Assembly (NCBI GenBank): GCA_025331445.1 | Contig: JAIWNE010000112.1 | Coordinates: 1-64,000 of the forward strand | DNA length: 64,000 nucleotides | Direction: 5' to 3' | DNA from: Blakeslea trispora | Taxonomy: Eukaryota > Mucoromycota > Mucoromycetes > Mucorales > Choanephoraceae | Shown: one piece after another, positions 60,501-64,000 of the stretch | Position numbering within the stretch: the first letter of the stretch is position 1 | Layout of the letters: each line of letters begins with the position of its first letter | Program-made: the position numbers and the translations under genes | Notes under the pieces: model-generated | The model's input: the letters and a program-made list of their open reading frames with translations, nothing else | Databases searched by the model: none | What the model was told of the DNA's origin: nothing

Positions 60501-61327
60501 TTATGCCCGTCATCAGAACTTCAAAAATTTACCTCAGAAGCGGTTTGGGGGACTTAAACTGGGTAAGCTATTCCAGAATTACAACCACCACCAACGTCCT
60601 CGTCTTTTATATGAAAAGCTCGAAGTCAGTCTTGAAGAAATGGAAAGTAAATGTCCTGTGACAGTCACGGTGTGTACACCAACATTGAAGGACACTCAGG
60701 TGGTCGAAGTTCTGATGCCTAAAGACAGTGGGGTCAATGACTTGAAAGCCATTTTGGTCGAGAAGGGTGTACAGTTTGGTACAGACAATTATGACCATAT
60801 TCGCATTTTTGATGAAATGGATGGAAAGTTTGACAAGCAATATGATGACAAGATTTGGCGCAATGCTATAGCCACAAAGCCATCTGTTCGCGTGTTCGCT
60901 GAAAGAATTCCTGATGAAGAACTAAGCCTTAATCTTGACAACGACGGCATCATTGATGTATTCCATTTCCAACGTGTCATTAACCGTACACATTCAGTGC
61001 CCTTCAAATTTGTTATTCGACAAGTAAGTACTGTCAATCTCTCTCTCTCTTTCTCCACTGTGCTAATATACTTGTCAACAGGAGGAACCTTTATCTGAGA
61101 TGAAAAAGAGACTTCAAGCTCGAACTGGTCTTGATGATAAAGAATGGTCTAAAGTCAAGCTTTTCATTGTTAGTGATGATGAAGAACAGGCTACCTTTGT
61201 AGAAAGTGAAGAAGACAAACCACTATTCCAATCATATCAATACAACAATGGCGATATGATTGGATTAGATCATATCGACAAAACATCGAAAGTTGACAAG
61301 ACAGGTGCCATCTTTATCAGAGGCTAA
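57523..61327 (+). CDS. Ubiquitin-specific protease, USP7/Ubp15-type
   Basis: Exons: 57523-57525 (ATG alone), 57599-57746, 57808-57949, 58012-58990, 59052-59149, 59218-59831, 59888-61023 and 61082-61327, all phase-consistent, total 1121 residues (human USP7 is about 1100). A MATH/TRAF domain covers about residues 60-195 (CFHWDIEHWSKLDQRVIGPV, DWGFTRFMPLESI). The catalytic domain starts at FVGLQNQGATCYMNSLFQSL with the Cys box and has the His box LSGGHYFAFVKPGREDKWFKFDDDRV. The C-terminal half is a string of ubiquitin-like domains (for example FIKLFRPEHQDIHGVGHIYA), as in USP7. It removes ubiquitin from nuclear and peroxisomal/endosomal targets. The start codon sits directly on the first splice donor; upstream the frame contains no other ATG. 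Confidence 0.93.
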
Positions 61328-61586
61328 ATCATGTATTATTGACCTTTCCTTTATATATAATGTTATTGTTATCACTTCATACATATAAATTTGTGTATGT
61401 ATATATGTTTTAAAAAAATTCCGTTATTTCCGAAATTGTTTATTGGTGATATATCTTCCTTGTCTTTTTCTTTTCGGTTCTCCTTTTGACAGCAGAAAAG
61501 AGTAAACAGAAACGAGTGAGTTAGTTTTCCTCCTTTCTTTTACATTTTTTTTATTTCATAAAAGCTATTTTTACTTTAATAATTTG
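61328..61586. other. Intergenic spacer
   Basis: Short AT-rich spacer between the deubiquitinase stop and the next start; nothing recognised. Confidence 0.4.
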
Positions 61587-64000
61587 ATGAATGACCCAAT
61601 GTCATTATTAAACATGGTAGAGAACAATTATGCAACCACGCATTAGATTAAAATGAATTACTTTGTAGAATTTGATTTCCCAACAAGATAGGGTATCTCC
61701 TACTTCCAATTATCTAGAATTTGAAGTAGCGAAACTTGAGTCGCCCACTGACAAAACACTGACTGAATATGCATGCGTCGGTGAAGCACCTGTTACTTTT
61801 AGACGGCTTACTCCAAGGCCAATCCGAAAACAAGTCTTTCAAGAAGACAATTTACAGACACCAGACAGTCTCCTTATGCAAGGAGATATTGCCCTTGCAT
61901 CACTCAAGGCAGAAATTGCAGATAAACAGCAGGAGATTACCTATTTGATGAACAGTAAAGTAAAAGCAGAAGGCAAGTGAGTTTTATCCTTTCTCTCTTT
62001 CTTTTTTTTTCTTTCTTTCTTGATATCATCTTACTCGGATGTTTTTTTTTTGTTGAATGATCATGATGTTACAGAAAGATACAAGGACGAGATTTGGAAT
62101 CTTGAGCTTGAAAAACAAGATTTGCTGCAAAAGATAAATGACTTGACAAACAATCTTGATAAATCAAACTTGGATCTTGCGCGTCTTGAACAGCAAGAAA
62201 AGAGATTGATCAACGAACTAGAACATTTGAAAGCTCTTAGGGACGAGGAATTGAATGAAGCGAGAGCAAAGCATGAACAAGAAGTAATGTACTATAAAGA
62301 GATGATACTGACTCAACGGACCGAGAAAGAGAAAGCGCTTAAAGAGCTGCAAAAGTTGAATCAAAAGCCACGATCGAATTCCGTTATTTTGAGACCTGTT
62401 TCTCAGCGTAATAGCAGCAGCGATCATCTGTCTTCTACTTCAACAGCATCTGTGGCATCGCCACCTCAATCTCGCACTATGTTTGCTGTAGGTCAATCTC
62501 AGCTGGCCTGTAGAAGAGACGAATCGTTAGAAATCAAATCACTTAGGATATCATTGGATCAGGCACATGACATTATCAAAACAATGCAAGACCGAATCAA
62601 CAAAGAAACCGAGGAAAGAACAAAGGCGGATGCACTTCTAAAAGAGGCACGGGAAATGGCAGACCATCTTCAGAATACGAGAGATAAGAGTTTGACACCA
62701 AATCCAAAAAATCAATCCATACAACCAACAGTTGGTACCGAGCGTATCCAGCGCAGGAAATCGAAAGCATTGCCAACATCTACACAAGCTCCAATGAGTG
62801 TATTATCTGAAGAGCTAGAGAGAAGCCAACATCAAGCGATGGTAGAGCCCTCCTCAACAAATTTGAGTTCACCAACAGAGCCGGGGAGACAAACGTCGAA
62901 AGGAGAAGAGAAGACAAACGGGCTATTGTCTCGCACAGAACTGCAACAAGTTTGTACAAGTTCAATCAGTCTCAATCCCAATGTGGTCAGAGACACTCTA
63001 TGTCAAACTAGTCCTCATCTACACCAAACAAGGAAGCCCACTGTTGCACTTCAACTACAAGAGCTTGACTCTTTTACAAATGACCCAAAAATCCGTTCAA
63101 CTGACAGAAAAGACGAGAGTACCTCAAGGAATTCTAAAGCATTCTCGGACAAGCTCAAAGAAGGATTTCTGGAAAAGGAAGACAACTCAAGGAATTCTGT
63201 TTATAGTGGAAAAAGGAAAAGAAATCAACCATCTCTGGAAATCCCTGAGGTTGACTTTAGTCATCAAGTGAGTCTTGACTTGTTACTGAAGCCTTTGTCA
63301 AAAGATCAAATCCAAGATGTCTTGGCAGCTCTTACTCGATGCATAATTGGAGAATGGGTATGGAAATATACTCGAAAGGTGGTAGGTGTTGGTTTTTCAG
63401 AAAAGAAACATCGTCGATTTTTCTGGGTTAATCCATATACTCGAGTCTTACATTGGAGTACACATAAGCCTGGTTCAGCTGCGCAAGCTCATTCCAAGAG
63501 TGGTAAGATATGTGTATATGCATATTGCTACGTTATACTCGAAATACTGATGCTGTTATATAGCCTTTGTTGAATCATTCCGTATCGTATGTGATAACAA
63601 ACAACCATCTACAGTACCTTATCTTTTAATCAAAACCTCTGAAAGAAATGTAAAGATACAATGCCTAGACTTAGATTGTCATTATGCTTGGGTCAAGGTT
63701 TGGCATATGTCTTATGAAGGAAATTGAATAAGTCTTGACTCTTTCTTTAAATAGTCATTGAGTGCATTGCCAGCTGATTTATCTTACAAGAAAAAACATT
63801 TCGAAGATGAAAATGTTGAGATTCGAAATGAGCCATCTATCAAACAATCTTCCTCGACTGACGGTAGCAAGTCAGATCATCAGTTTGATTTGAACAATAA
63901 CAAGGCGATAGTTTTACCCCCAGAGAAATCATCTGATGCGCTATGCAGTAGTTCAACCCTCATTGATTTTTCTTTAGATACCAACGAGCCTCTCATAGAT
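61587..64000 (+). CDS. Num1/ApsA/Mcp5-like cortical anchor protein with PH domain (partial, runs off the edge)
   Basis: A 30-base first exon (61587-61616, MNDPMSLLNM) splices in phase to 61669. A second exon ends near 61960-61977 (two donors possible) and a long exon runs from about 62076 to 63503, then about 63564-63700 and 63755 to the window end. The N-terminal half is a long coiled coil (EIWNLELEKQDLLQKINDL onward). A Ser-rich disordered region follows. The PH domain begins CIIGEWVWKYTRKVVGVGFS and RRFFWVNPYTRVLHWS, matching the Mcp5/Num1-type C-terminal PH domain that binds phosphoinositides at the cell cortex. Such proteins anchor dynein for nuclear migration or tether mitochondria. The 3' end is outside the window. 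Confidence 0.85.

Overview
This window looks like nuclear DNA of a filamentous fungus, most likely an early-diverging Mucoromycota (Mucorales-type) genome. The inference rests on AT-rich sequence, many genes split by very short GT...AG introns (about 45-70 nt, a few possibly near 31-35), long C/T or T runs just upstream of start codons, hexanucleotide microsatellites, and IS630/Tc1-mariner-like transposase remains that read like families common in Mucorales. Exon boundaries were derived by hand from reading frame and splice signals; no alignment was run.

Left arm (1-17 kb), gene-dense: a small unrecognised protein (406-1023), a FAD-dependent amine/fructosyl-amino-acid oxidase (1181-2701), a methylthioribulose-1-phosphate dehydratase of methionine salvage with a splice-phase problem (3320-4136), a cytochrome P450 (4382-6049), a CBM48/AMPK-type glycogen-binding protein (8295-9268), a two-span membrane protein (9316-9855), an unrecognised seven-exon gene (10163-11202), a membrane-anchored class 3 lipase (11514-13484) and a three-RRM plus MLLE RNA-binding protein (13748-16307).

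Middle (17-31.7 kb), gene-poor and repeat-rich: a 161-bp MITE with 23-bp inverted repeats and TA target duplication (17654-17814), several microsatellites including 25 copies of a hexamer (23671-23824), an unrecognised minus-strand multi-exon gene or gene remnant (26006-27192), IS630-like transposase fragments in both orientations, and a compact 782-bp element with 36/37-bp inverted repeats carrying a broken OTU-protease ORF (28347-29128).

Right arm (31.7-64 kb), gene-dense again, mostly housekeeping: a LaeA-like methyltransferase, triosephosphate isomerase, an unrecognised low-complexity protein, a PHO84-type phosphate transporter, the INO80-complex actin-related protein Arp8, a DUF1749 hydrolase, CRIPT, a DUF2235 hydrolase, an Eps15/Ede1-like EH-domain endocytic protein, a HAD phosphatase, a 7TM-RGS receptor, an HDEL-tagged protein disulfide isomerase, a USP7/Ubp15-type deubiquitinase, and, running off the right edge, a Num1/ApsA/Mcp5-like cortical anchor with a PH domain. 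Neighbours are not functionally clustered, as expected for a fungal chromosome; no biosynthetic cluster, rRNA, convincing tRNA or CRISPR array was seen.
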